Origin: Henckelia pumila
Taxonomy: Eukaryota; Streptophyta; Magnoliopsida; Lamiales; Gesneriaceae
NCBI RefSeq assembly: GCF_033568475.1
Contig: NW_027331831.1
Span: 9,424,001 to 9,488,000, forward strand
Direction of reading: 5' to 3'
Length of the DNA stretch: 64,000 bases
Both the position numbers and the translations under genes were made by a program. The stretch's first letter is position 1. Every line of letters begins with the position of its first letter. This document shows, in pieces, positions 23,475 to 34,843 of the stretch. Under the pieces are notes generated by a model. The model was not told the origin of the DNA and made no database searches. It saw nothing but the letters and a program-made list of their open reading frames with translations.

Positions 23475-26071
23475 AGAGGATGTGTTTGAAGGTGTTGTAT
23501 GTGGAAACGAGGACAAGAAACTAAGTTAGTTGATAAATGTTAAAAATTAAAGCTCTATTCTCTTGTTTTTTATCACTTGGAATTCCTTGTGGCCAATATT
23601 TTTGTTTAGGACCTCGATTTCTTATAGTCTGTCCAATTGAGCATGTTTTTATATTAACGTGATTACTCTAAATGTCATATATATGTTGTTAATGAAAAAC
23701 TTCTGATAAAAAAGACAAGAGGAGTAGATAAATAAATAGGAATATTGTATTTTTGGTGTATTTGCTTCTTTGTCTTTTTGTTCTTGTGTGTATATTTCGG
23801 TTTTAGTTTTCTCTATTTTGATATTTGGTAATTTTAGTTATTTTGCATCGAAAATGATGACGTCGGTGTGAAGAAATCATTGTCCTATTTGGTATCACAT
23901 CAGCGTTATGTCATAATAATAATCAAATTGTTAAAAAAAATAGCAGATTATGATCGAAATTAGACAATATAGAAGATTAAAATTGTAAATAGACGATACA
24001 AGACCAAATATATTGCATTTTCCCTAAATAAATTAATTACACACTTCATAATTATAATATATATAGTTCATGAGTCACGAAATCAATTTTTGGAGGATAG
24101 AGCTGATAAATATGTGCAAGCTAAGTTACGTTGTAATTACAAGATCAAGATTTAATAATTGGACAAGAGGAGCTGAATATATATAGGTGTGTTTGAAGAG
24201 ACCATGTGTGATGCAATAGGAGTACTTTGAAATATTTACCTCACAAATTCACTATCCAGTCGTCAAAATAGAATGATCTTATATTCTTTTATAATTATGA
24301 CAAATATCTACAATTAGTCGTATCTAATTAAAGGGAAATTCGACGCAACTGTCTCTATGTAGTATCAATGATCATGATTTGTCCACCCATGATATTCCAT
24401 GTGAGACCCAGATAAAAAAAAAGTTGGCCGTAAAAATGGTCAAATCTTGATAATTGATGTTGTACATGGATAATACCCCTAATTAAAGTACATTGCACCA
24501 TATCTGATCATAAGATGATGAAAAATGCTTGCAAAAACTCTGCTCGTACACACTTTGATATATCGAACATATCTCTCCTGTGCTATTAAATTCAACTGTT
24601 TATGATTATCTTAGTCTATAAATCCGGACAGCCAACGACCCGAAACGTCCCGATCGCCGGTTCTTGCGTCTCGGGTCATTTCTGCCGTACTTCTTAAAAA
24701 AAAAAATAACAGCAGTCTGTTAATTTTATGGCCGTCCGAAACCACATTAATTATAAATGGGATTATGTTGTGATATCATTGTTTGACGTAAAAGGCGAAA
24801 GCAGACATGTGAGCATGATCGATGTTTGGGTTGTATAAGTTAAAAATAACATGTATATATATATATATTTGGTCACATGCGACCCCATCACGGGTTTGAT
24901 CAGTTTTTTATTCATGTTTTGTAACGATTTATTTATAAAATGCAACTTCAATAATATTACAACTTCGATTTTTTTTTTTAAAAAGAAAAACGACATAAAT
25001 TAAACTTTTATAATATTTGATCGATGTACAAACGAGTACGTACGGAATTATACTTTAATGTTGTTAACTGATTGTGATTATGTTTTCTGGAATATGCCGA
25101 TATATATATATATATAAGACAATCGATACGAGTAAACCGAATTCAGTTAATTTAGTTGTGTTTCTGAGTCCTCAACACTTGTTTCTTCTCTCCAATTGTT
25201 TATTAATTAATTAATGCATGTAAGGTACAAAAGAACAAAAATTTTAGAATCTTTTGACCAACAAATTCATGTTAAAGACATCCTGATACAAGTGATGTTA
25301 GGCTCCATGCATAGGGGAATTTTTAAAAATCTTCCATGTCTTGCGACCACATTTATATTGTTTGTATCATTGGCTTGTAGCTCAAATGGTACCTGAATTC
25401 ATTCTAGAGAAACATATCCTTACCATATATTAAAAACATAAAAATTCTTATAAAAGCATCACATGAGTTAATTTTATATATGGATCTCTAATTCGACCTA
25501 ATTTATATATTATGTTTTACGTCAAAATTATTATTATTTTTATTATAGATAGAATCTTTAAAGCACTGCATGCACGTTATTAATTTTGTAATTTATATCA
25601 AATTAATTGTGCATAATTTCTATGTTTTCAAAATAAATTATTTTAGTAAGGCGCCATAGGCCGGCCACTTAATTACATTGTCTGGTACCAACAAGATACG
25701 TGAAGACGAATCATACCAAGGCTTACGTTAGCAAAAAAAATATAAATACTTCTTTTTCCCATTATTAAATTTTAAACCTAAGTTAAATTTAATATTATTG
25801 GACGAGAATCAAGCGTGCGTCCATTTTTTGGCAGTAATAATAAAGAATGCTGCTAACCTTTGTGCTTGAGATATTCAAATAGTACTAAAAGTTATTTTAA
25901 ATTATTAAAATTTTTGGGTTATATTCCAATAAATGAATACAAAACGGAAACCGTGAATGGCACTGGAAATGCAGCGATCCACCATGGCTAAAGTTTAGCA
26001 TTTATGAAACATGTAACCATCGCTAGGTGTTCTCGCACGAACCCGAGCTCGGTATGGATGTTTCTGAAGTG
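23475..26071. other. Intergenic between polygalacturonase and PPR genes
   Basis: I see no gene in these 2.6 kb. There are short AT runs near 24850 and 25100. The stretch at 25375-25395 (TTGTAGCTCAAATGGTACC) faintly resembles a tRNA or SINE A box, but no B box follows. Short frames at 24763-24996 and 25214-25396 lack domains. Confidence 0.45.
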
Positions 26072-28075
26072 CTAGCCATGATCAAGAACCTCGATAAAAC
26101 TTTGACCTATATCCCTACTCATCTTTCTTGCCACCGCAACCTCCCGGAACTCTCTCGAAGTCTCAAAATCACCAATTTCATGATAGAAGTTTGATGCTTG
26201 TAACCAGAGAGCAGGATCCTCTGGCTCAAGGTCAATCAAGATTTCAGCAGCCCTTTTTCCTGTTTGTTCATTGTGATGAATCGCGCAACTCCTCAAGATC
26301 GAACTCCAAATTATGGAGTCACCCTGCCAAGGTGTATCTTTGAGTAGTTTTTCTGCTTCGTTTACCAAACCCGCACGGCCAAGAAGATCAACCATACAGG
26401 AGTAATGCTGCCTCTCTGGATGTAGGCCACATCGACTTTGCATCGCATGGAATACAGATCTTCCCTCGTCAACAAGTCCTGAATGGCTGCAACCCGTTAA
26501 TACACTCAAAAATGTTACTTTGTCCGGTTTAAGGCCATTTTGGATCATTGTATCAAACATTTCAAGGCACTCGACTCCAAATCCATTTCGTGCCAGTGCG
26601 CTGATTATTGATGTAAAACAGATAACATTTGGGGAAGCAATTTGATTGAAAACCTGCCGAGAGAATTGAACACCACCTAATCTAGAATATGCATCAATCA
26701 AAGAGCAAGAGATGGTACTGTCATATTCGAAACCCGACTTTATAGAGCAACAATGCAGCAAAGTGCATCTTGCCGTGCTAGCAAATGTTGATACTGACAG
26801 TGCTTTCAAAGTTGTAGAAAGACTAGCCTCATCATATCCAATTTTTTCATCAACCATCAAACCAAACAATTCAATCACATCCTCTGTGAGACCAAATCTC
26901 AGTAAAGACGACATAAGACAGTTGCAACACTCGAGAGTTCTCACAGGAACACTCTCAAACATAGCAACCGAGCTCTCAATATCTCCACATTTTCCATACA
27001 TATCGATTAAAGAAGACTGAACGAGTGTGCTATACAAATTTAACTTCAAAACGGAACCATGAATTTGTTTCCCCAAAATCATACTCTTTGTCGCACTTGA
27101 TAACTTCAAGAATCCTAAGAATGAAGAAGCTGATGGCTTCTTACCAAAAAACTGCATTTCCCGAAAGATTTCAATAGCATCAACGGAGTAACCATTCCCT
27201 GCACAAACAGAAACCATGGAATTCCAGGAAATCACATCTTCGGGCGGGATGCAATTGAATGATTTCCATGCATCGATGAAACTCCCACAGGCAGAGTAAA
27301 AGTCAACCAAAGAATTGGCTACAAACAAATTTGAATTCACCAGTCCATTTCTGATAGCCAAACAATGCAGCTGCATTCCTTCATCAATAAACCTCTCACA
27401 CCCACACCCCCGAATCAAATAACAAAACGTGAGCCCATTCGGTTCCACATTATCTATTTTCATTTCATCATACAATCTGAACAACTCTTTCGATCTCCCT
27501 GTATCACAAAACCCTCGTAACACAACATTCCAAGTAGCCAAATTTCTCTCTTGTAACTTACCAAACAATCTTAAACCGATATCAAAACGACCCATTTTCA
27601 TATAAAGATCCACAAGGGCGGAGCCTATGTACAAGTTCATACTAAACCCAAGAACAATAACTCTACAATGAACTACAAGTCCATCTACATAGAACCCCTC
27701 TGAGCTACACAAACTTAGGACAGTTGAAAATGTCGATGAACTCTCTAACATGCCAGACCTAACCATTCGTTTATAAAGAATCAAAGATTCCTTCGAGAAT
27801 CCAAAACGATAGTACCCTGAAATCATAATGTTCCAAGTGATTACATCACGTTCCCGCATTTCATCAAACATCTCGTGTGCAATATCTAACGATCCGGATT
27901 TCACTAAACCCGTGATGATTTTGTTATTGGCGCAAATATTCAAATTTCCATTACTACTGTGAGGAAGTGTGTGCAATCGTAGATAAGAATGGACGGATTC
28001 GACTGGCTTGAGTTTGTAAGAGCATTTACTTATTATTACTCTGCCAAAGGAAAACACCCATTTTTGGCATTTCAT
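26072..28075 (-). CDS. Pentatricopeptide repeat protein, PLS class, E subgroup
   Basis: This single-exon gene encodes 667 residues, starting at an ATG and ending in TAG. PPR motifs run from about residue 48 to 585 in the long/short/standard pattern of the PLS class: for example WNIMISGYYRFGFSKESLILY, later WNSMVSVCAGNGYSVDAIEIF and SLIDMYGKCGDIESSVAMF. From about 587 to the end lies an E-type region (IIWSSILRSCAIHHNEQTGKR onward) without a DYW domain. Such proteins bind organellar RNA and most often specify C-to-U editing with a partner supplying the deaminase. The N-terminus has several basic and no acidic residues in the first 25, fitting a transit peptide; mitochondrion or plastid cannot be chosen. 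The RNA target is unknown. Confidence 0.93.
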   Translation of the reverse strand: MKCQKWVFSFGRVIISKCSYKLKPVESVHSYLRLHTLPHSSNGNLNICANNKIITGLVKSGSLDIAHEMFDEMRERDVITWNIMISGYYRFGFSKESLILYKRMVRSGMLESSSTFSTVLSLCSSEGFYVDGLVVHCRVIVLGFSMNLYIGSALVDLYMKMGRFDIGLRLFGKLQERNLATWNVVLRGFCDTGRSKELFRLYDEMKIDNVEPNGLTFCYLIRGCGCERFIDEGMQLHCLAIRNGLVNSNLFVANSLVDFYSACGSFIDAWKSFNCIPPEDVISWNSMVSVCAGNGYSVDAIEIFREMQFFGKKPSASSFLGFLKLSSATKSMILGKQIHGSVLKLNLYSTLVQSSLIDMYGKCGDIESSVAMFESVPVRTLECCNCLMSSLLRFGLTEDVIELFGLMVDEKIGYDEASLSTTLKALSVSTFASTARCTLLHCCSIKSGFEYDSTISCSLIDAYSRLGGVQFSRQVFNQIASPNVICFTSIISALARNGFGVECLEMFDTMIQNGLKPDKVTFLSVLTGCSHSGLVDEGRSVFHAMQSRCGLHPERQHYSCMVDLLGRAGLVNEAEKLLKDTPWQGDSIIWSSILRSCAIHHNEQTGKRAAEILIDLEPEDPALWLQASNFYHEIGDFETSREFREVAVARKMSRDIGQSFIEVLDHG

Positions 28076-28077
28076 CG

Positions 28078-28506
28078 GTCATCAAATTAGCTGCAAAATG
28101 AAAAGTTCCTTTGTGGGATTGCAAACTAAAAAACAAATTATGAATTTATTCAAAAAAAAAAAAATCATGGTGTTATAAGATTGAGTGTTTTAGATGAATC
28201 CAAAATTATTTCCATGATTTCATATATTAGTATAAGTTGTTCTTATATTATATTATATTATATATTAGATTATTTATATATATTATGTAAAAAAAAATTC
28301 AAATGTATATATAAACTTTTTAGATTTATTATTATTAATTTTTTAATCAAAAGCTTTGTTTTCTCATTATCTATTAAATTGTTATTTCGCAACTTCGTCA
28401 CAATGAATCAAGCCCTCGATTGCCAGATGTTAGCGGAAGTTGGTTCATATTTATCCGATATATTTGATATTTTATATTATCAAATTTTGTTTGATTTGAG
28501 TGATTT
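28078..28506. other. AT-rich intergenic stretch
   Basis: No gene is seen. The frame at 28181-28510 is low-complexity translation and overlaps the MITE to the right. Confidence 0.4.
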
Positions 28507-28509
28507 TTA

Positions 28510-28823
28510 GGGAGTGTTTGCAAAAGATTATGCAACGCAAGTGATTAAATTTTTAGATTATAAAAAAAGTTAAGAAAAATAAAAAGTTGGTAGTGTTTGG
28601 AAATAAATATGAAAATCTAAAAATCAAAGTTGGGTAGTGTTTGATAAATAAATTATTATAGTGATTTTAACTTTGACTTTTTTTTTATTAGAATCACTTT
28701 TGAAGAATCATAATCACCATATGACTAGCTTTTGGATTTTAATTAAGTTAAACATAAGCTAACATATAATTTGGGTTTAAGAAACACATAAAAGTAAATT
28801 TTGAAGTTATTGCAAACAATCCC
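28510..28823. mobile_element. Tourist-like MITE, copy 1
   Basis: The 314-bp element has inverted ends GGGAGTGTTTGCAA and GGGATTGTTTGCAA and is flanked by TTA on both sides (28507-28509, 28824-28826). A 3-bp TTA duplication and these ends fit PIF/Harbinger-derived Tourist MITEs. No coding sequence is present. Confidence 0.75.
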
Positions 28824-28826
28824 TTA

Positions 28827-29469
28827 ATCATGTTCGTTATTTTTTTTAATGAAAATATTGATGTGATACTGTGTTAGTATTAAGTTAACTTCATGTCGTA
28901 TTTGCGTGGCGACTTTAAAAGGAAGAATTAAAATTATAAAAAAAAAATGATTAAAATTTGACATATAATGAATCGCAACCACTTTTAAAAGAGAGAAGCA
29001 AATGTGAACATCGAGAGAGAAGCAAATGTGATCATCTCTCGATGTTTATTTTATCACGTAGCTCCCATTTTTGGATCCATTCCTTGTTTATTTGCGCGTT
29101 CCATTGTTGCTGTCTTATAGTCGTATAGATCTCTTTAGTGGCTATGCATTTATTTTCTTATTTAATGTCGTAATAAATTACTTACCAATTCATCTCAATT
29201 CGTAAAACTTATCTTTCAAAATCTTACATATTCAACAAGCACAAACTCCTAAGATGATTTTACATGTCAATTTTGTTTGACAAATTTTCTAATCATCCGA
29301 TTTATGAAAAATTATTATTTTTTTATGTCAAAATATTAATTTTTATTATATACATGGACCGAATTAACCCATTTCATGAATATAGATTCATGACACCAAG
29401 TCGTTTTTTTAATCATATATTTTTAATGATTTCGACTCGATTGCATGCGGACAACTCGAGGCGTGAGAC
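28827..29469. other. Intergenic between the two MITEs
   Basis: No gene is seen. A small hairpin lies near 28990-29045, where ATCGAGAGAGAAGCAAATG and its near repeat are followed by CATCTCTCGATG. Confidence 0.4.
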
Positions 29470-29472
29470 TTA

Positions 29473-29816
29473 GAGAGTGTTTGCAAAAGATTATACTTTT
29501 GTAGAGTTGATTAAATTTTTAGATTATAAAAATGTTAAGAAAAATCAAAAGTTGGTAGTGTTTGAAAAATCAAGGTGAAAATCTAAAAATCGAAATTGAG
29601 TTGTGTTTGATAAATAAGTGATTAGAATGATTTTAACATTGACTTTTTTTATTAAAATCACTTTTGGAGAATCATAATCATCATATGTCTAGCTTTTGGA
29701 TTTCAATTAAGTTAAACATAAGCTAACACATAATTTGAGTTAAGAAACACACAAAAGTGATTTTTTAAAGCCAAAATCTAACAAATCATTTTTTTTTAGT
29801 GATTGCAAACACTCGT
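29473..29816. mobile_element. Tourist-like MITE, copy 2
   Basis: This 344-bp element is in the same orientation as copy 1 and shares most of its length, with ends GAGAGTGTTTGCAA and ACGAGTGTTTGCAA and TTA flanks (29470-29472, 29817-29819). It has an extra block near the right end, including AAAGCCAAAATCTAACAAATC. Confidence 0.75.
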
Positions 29817-30022
29817 TTAGTACTGATGAGCAAATCTTCAACACTTTGTGCTACATTTCCTACTATATCGTCCGGATCTATAACGTGTATCATGTTACTG
29901 GACAAAAGGAAGATAAATGGCAAATATCATATGGTATAGAAGATCGATAGCTCGAGATATAAAGTGAAAAATAGATATTTTAATGTAAAGTAGGCTTTTA
30001 TATAACTTATGTGATTAATTGT

Positions 30023-31167
30023 TTAGGACAGATGCACCTCAAAGCTAGCATTTGTTACCATTCTGCACACAGGACAAGCACCCACAAAGCCTTCACACTC
30101 TTTACACAGACAAAGATGTCTGCAAGGCATTAACACTACAGATACCTGCTTTGATTTACAATATCTACAAATCAGAGCATCAACATATGCTGAACCAGAT
30201 CTTTTACGCTCACCCGAATTGCTGAGAAAATTGTTCGGATCAATACAGGAGGCAGCATCATCAATATCATTCTCTCCAACTCTGTCTCCTCGGTTAGAAA
30301 CTTGCTGCATTGCTTGCTCGAGACTGGTTTTCAAAGCTTTAGCCACTGATTCATTATACTTTGCCATGTCGCACCAACTCTGAGCTTCGGCTGTTAACTG
30401 TTTTGTACGTTCGACAAGCTCATTGTTCTTGCAAGTTGCGGCCTCCAACTCGAGGTTTTTCTGATGCAACTTCTTTCTACAGCTGTTCTCTAAATAAGTC
30501 AAGCATGAAGTGAAGTGTCTCTGCCTTATTTCTCTTAGCCCTTTTAACAGACTCTCTTCCTGTTCATGATGCAATATGATGGGCTCAAAATATGTGTACT
30601 TTTAGTAGAAACTGAAAAACAGAATGAGCTTTCTTTCAAGATTAGCAAAGAGTTCATTTTCTGTTGAGGAAAGACAAGTACATTTGGGACGTTTAGGTGA
30701 AAGGAAATGGACATATTAATGCGCGGAGTAGATTTCGACTACCTGGGTTCTCACATAATGTTCAAGTTCTTTTCTATTCTGATCAAGTTCTCTCTCGATA
30801 TCAACGTGCAGAGACGAAAGTACCGATGATCCAATGGCCATGCTTCCACTTGCGGAAGAAAGTGTGGAGTTCCGTTCATCTTCATCGTAGGACAGCCTTA
30901 AACCAGTAGACACTGGATTCTTGTTGAAAATGTTGACCTTTTTATCAACTTCATCGAGACAGATTAGATTCGATTACAAGAAATATTCCAAGAAACGAAC
31001 ATATTGACCATATATGATCGCACAAACCAGTCAATCGGTCTTGAATTTGATTGATGAAACTTACCATTTACACACAACTGGAGCTGATTTGGGGAATCAT
31101 CAGGAAACTGGAAATGATTGCTACCAAGAATAGGAGGCACTGCTGCATTGGTGTTATTTCTGAACAT
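30023..31167 (-). CDS. BOI-like RING-type E3 ubiquitin ligase
   Basis: Three exons (31065-31167, 30743-30948, 30559-30023) join in phase to 281 residues. The middle exon has the family hallmark VSTGLRLSYDEDERNS. A predicted coiled coil follows (about residues 80-200, including QEESLLKGLREIRQRH and ELVERTKQLTAEAQSW), and the last 40 residues form a RING finger: ICRYC, then LMPCRHLCLCKEC and CPVC. This layout is that of BOTRYTIS SUSCEPTIBLE1 INTERACTOR and its relatives, which ubiquitinate regulators in stress and gibberellin responses. The start at MFRNNTNAAVPP matches the MF-type start of one branch of the family. The acceptor of exon 2 (GATGAAG) has a weak pyrimidine tract, and the N-terminal part is shorter than I recall for relatives, so a small exon could be missing. 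Confidence 0.85.
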
Positions 31168-31817
31168 CGTGGAGTGCGTATAGTGTATACCTACAAAAGA
31201 TTCACCTCTGAAGAGGGAAACATGATTTTTTAAGCACAATTTAATGACTTAATTGAACCAGATAGAAGTGTTAAAAACAGAAGAAAGATGCCCATTCTCC
31301 ATACTCTTACCCCTCTTATGATTATAACACAGTTTACACTCAAGATGCATCACATTAGATTATCCATTCTTACTATTTCTTACATATTATTATTACGAAT
31401 CCGAACAGGGATCCTATCAAACTGAAATTCAAAGAATTAATCAGCAGAGTTGAGATTGATCATTAATCATTCATTACCAAATAGCTTTCATCAAAACAAG
31501 AACACCTCGATCAGAAAAAAAAAAAAAAAAAACTCAGATCATCGTATATACTTTTATGAAAATATCCAAAAACAAGGATGAGAGTAACTCAGAAAGCTCC
31601 AAGATTTCAATTTGAAAAAGATAAAGATCACCTTCAGAATCAAGCCCTTTACTTCAATTTCAAGAAAATGAATCCCTCTCGATCCTGCATACAAAAATTC
31701 AACACGACTAATCTCATTCTTTCTGAGTTCTGGAAAAAAACATAAAAGAAAACCGAAGCTGAAACAAACATTTGAAAAAGGCAAAGAGATGATAACAATA
31801 ATAAAGACCAACACTAC

Positions 31818-31865
31818 CTCCACGGGATTACCAAGAAAACTCCGATCAGATCATCCGATGCAAGA
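31818..31865 (-). other. Probable 5' UTR exon of the BOI-like gene
   Basis: On the minus strand a TATA box is followed about 30 bases later by a short exon-like stretch ending CCCGTGGAG at a GTAGTG donor (31816-31817). It would splice over about 590 bases to an acceptor TTTCCCTCTTCAG near 31222, upstream of the ATG. The leader intron is inferred from signals only. Confidence 0.4.
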
Positions 31866-31892
31866 TAATAATAAAAAAAATGACGAAAATAA

Positions 31893-31904
31893 ATATATAT
31901 AAAA
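31893..31904 (-). promoter_or_regulatory. TATA box of the BOI-like gene
   Basis: The minus strand reads TTTTTATATATATTT. Pyrimidine-rich CT tracts lie just upstream (31970-32110), as is common in plant core promoters. Confidence 0.45.
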
Positions 31905-33755
31905 AGAAAGCAGCATCAAAGAGAAATGAGGGGTTGTTTGTGGGTAGGAGTGGAAGGAAGAATAAAGATGGTCAGAGTTTGGTTGGAAGGTGGAATGGTG
32001 TTTGTTACAACAAATGAAGTAGTAATAATAATGGAGAAAAGAAAGGAAAGAATCAATGGGAAGAAGAAGAAGAAGAAAACGTTGGCAAGAGGGAGAGAGG
32101 GGGCCACCACACAGAACGAGGGGCAGATTTCTGGGGTGGGTGGTTTTCACGCCCCTCCATTTCTTCCTCATTATTCAATTCATTTCACCATTTTCAACTC
32201 TCCTCTGTCTTCTCAAAACCTTTTTTTTTTTTTTGTTATTTTTATCATATTTTTATATCATGAATTGGAACATGTTAGGAACGCAATTAAAGTCTCTAGT
32301 TAGAAATGAATTAAAGTCTCTCCTTAGAAATGTATGGGGAAGATTATTAGTTACTAAGATGGAAATGTATCTCTATTAGTACTATTAGTACGAGATTTTT
32401 TGATAAAATATAAAAGCAAAATCATAAGAATTTATGTCTAAAGTCGATAATATCATATAATTGCTGAGATATATGGGTTTCATTGCACGACAAATGACTT
32501 CAAATATGTGGTTTAATCGAGCCATGTGAGTGGAGTCCTTGGATACCTAAACGAAGGAGATGAGGCTCTTGTTAAATCCATGATGAACTCTCAGGTGGTG
32601 CTCCAAGTATTAAAGGTATATACTATATAGTAAGAAGTGCAGTCCCAACGCAATGAATATGAGTAGTCAATTGAAGGAGGGATAGGCTTGAGGGGAGGTC
32701 TTGGCTATAATGTGGTCCTTCGTTTGAAGAGAGGATTATTGAGAATGTAACCGATAAACAAAATTAGATATTATATAAAAAAAACTTTAAAAATGATTTT
32801 TGATAATGATAATAATTATGAATGAATTAAATAATTGTTTTGTTATTTTAAAACTTTATGATGTTTATAATATTTTTTGAATATATATGTATATATAGGC
32901 ATTTTCATTATTAGCCAAGCGCAAAGAATAGTTATATTTTTTAAAGTAAATAAATTCAAAAAATATAATTTAATGAAGTGCTTTTTTGAATGAAATGAAA
33001 ATTGGTAAATGAATAATGGGTCTAGTATATGTAGCAGAGTAAAAATAATTTATTTAGCACGCGTTCATTTATGGGCGGTGGAAGGGAATGCATCAGGTCA
33101 TCAAAAGAGACCATTATCATTAAGTTTTTCTCCGATCTGTATGTGGTTTGAGTTTATTCGCCACCACGCCAAATATTGGAAGATATTCAAGTCTTTAAAT
33201 TACAAGTGGAGTGTCATATATATATATATATATATATATAAAGTTTTTAAGAGTTTTGATATAATAAAATTCCAATAATTTTATTTCAAACATTTCTTTT
33301 ATAAAAATTGGATTTCTTTATAATTTTCATATATATTTTTTACGTATTTTATGAAATTATACAAATTTTGTCATTTTTATTATTTTAACAAAAATATTAA
33401 TCTTATATAAATTTTCAACGCTCAGTTATAACAAGATAAAAAATAATTTTGATATAAAATATTTAAAATATAATAATAATAATTTTATAAATACATAATT
33501 GATAGTGTGAGCAACAAAATTTAGATAATTAAAAGAGATAATTGTTATAGGGAAAATATATTGTTATAATTTTATTGAACTTGAAAACAATGTTCTCTAA
33601 ATATTCAAACATCAATTTGTATTAGTTTTGAAATTTTATTCCAAACACTCACCATGTTTTCCTGTCACTCTCTTCTCAATTATCACTAAAAGAATCACTT
33701 TAAAATAAGTAGAAACTCTTGTAAATATTCCTCTAATATGATGAATATATATGAT
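31905..33755. other. Promoter region of the BOI-like gene and AT-rich intergenic stretch
   Basis: The first 250 bases are purine-rich on the plus strand (AAGAAGAAGAAGAA) and probably promoter or leader of the minus-strand gene. From 32300 to 33755 I see no gene; an (AT)n run lies at about 33219-33241. Short frames here are low complexity. Confidence 0.4.
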
Positions 33756-33760
33756 CTAAT

Positions 33761-34023
33761 TGTTGAAAATATATTATTTTATTATTGTTGAATATTGAAT
33801 GTTGAATATTGAGTTGTAAAATGTTGAAAATTAGTGTGTGATGATGTAAATGATGATATATTAATTTTTGGACTAATATCAAATGTGGATCTATAAATAG
33901 GTCTTCATTTGTGATGAAAAACACAATTGAGTTGAGAGAAAAATATTATAAAGTGTAGAGTTTGATATATTTTGAGTTTTGGAGTATTTACTTTTTACCG
34001 TAAATTTTTACTTTTTCACAACA
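33761..34023 (+). repeat. 5' LTR of the older copia element
   Basis: The LTR contains the TATA-like CTATAAATAGG near 33890-33900, followed by the likely transcript start. Confidence 0.9.
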
Positions 34024-34040
34024 CGTTATCAGCATGAAGC
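34024..34040 (+). other. Primer binding site of the older copia element
   Basis: CGTTATCAGCATGAAGC directly follows the LTR end. This form is seen in many plant copia elements primed by part of initiator methionine tRNA. Confidence 0.65.
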
Positions 34041-34843
34041 CCTAAAAGTCCTCCATATTTTTCCAAGCTCCAAAACACAAGAAAAAGGTAAAAAAAATAA
34101 GAATATTTATTTTTTATTTTATTGTTTATTTATTTGTTGTATATATATTTAATATATAATAACATGTTATTATCAGAAATGATCAAAAAAAAATTTAATT
34201 TTTAAAAACTTGTTATAAATCCTGGGAGGATGTTAAGACGACATCCCACACTCCCAGTAAGGGATACGACAAGTATAAAAGTCTCTAAGGTTTTTAAACA
34301 ATAACGTGATATAATATATATTTATTATGTATATATACTAACTATATCAATATATAATTTCATGTTATTATATAAGAGGTTGTCTAGGACACTGACCTTA
34401 TAATAACGTGATATGATATATATTTTATTGCGTATATTTAATTATGATTATTATTATATGCATTGCATCATTATCACGAATTTTTATTCAACACATACTC
34501 GTTTTTTTCCTTACCCCCAACGGTCACAAACGGTAACAAAACGGCTAGTTTTTGGTCTATAAATATGTTCACTCAAACTCTTTTTAAATCACACCAAAAT
34601 TCATTCTTTCTCTCAAAATATTTTCTCGTTTTTCAAAGATTAAGATGATGGCATTTCTAAGGCTATTTTTCATAACGATTATGATCATCATGCTCACGAG
34701 TCTTGTACTCACCAGCGATTTTCCATCATATACTTTTTCTCTATTTGTACACGCACTTGTAATTTTCGTTCTTCCATTATTTTGTATTGCCATATTAATG
34801 GAAATTAACTAATAAAATGCATTGTTATTTTTCTAGTGCCACC

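Noticed and set aside
25366-25420. tRNA- or SINE-like A box (TAGCTCAAATGGTA)
   Set aside because: No B box or cloverleaf can be formed downstream, so an RNA gene is not supported.
31926-32379. Plus-strand lysine-rich frames near the BOI-like promoter
   Set aside because: They come from purine-rich promoter sequence and contain no domain.
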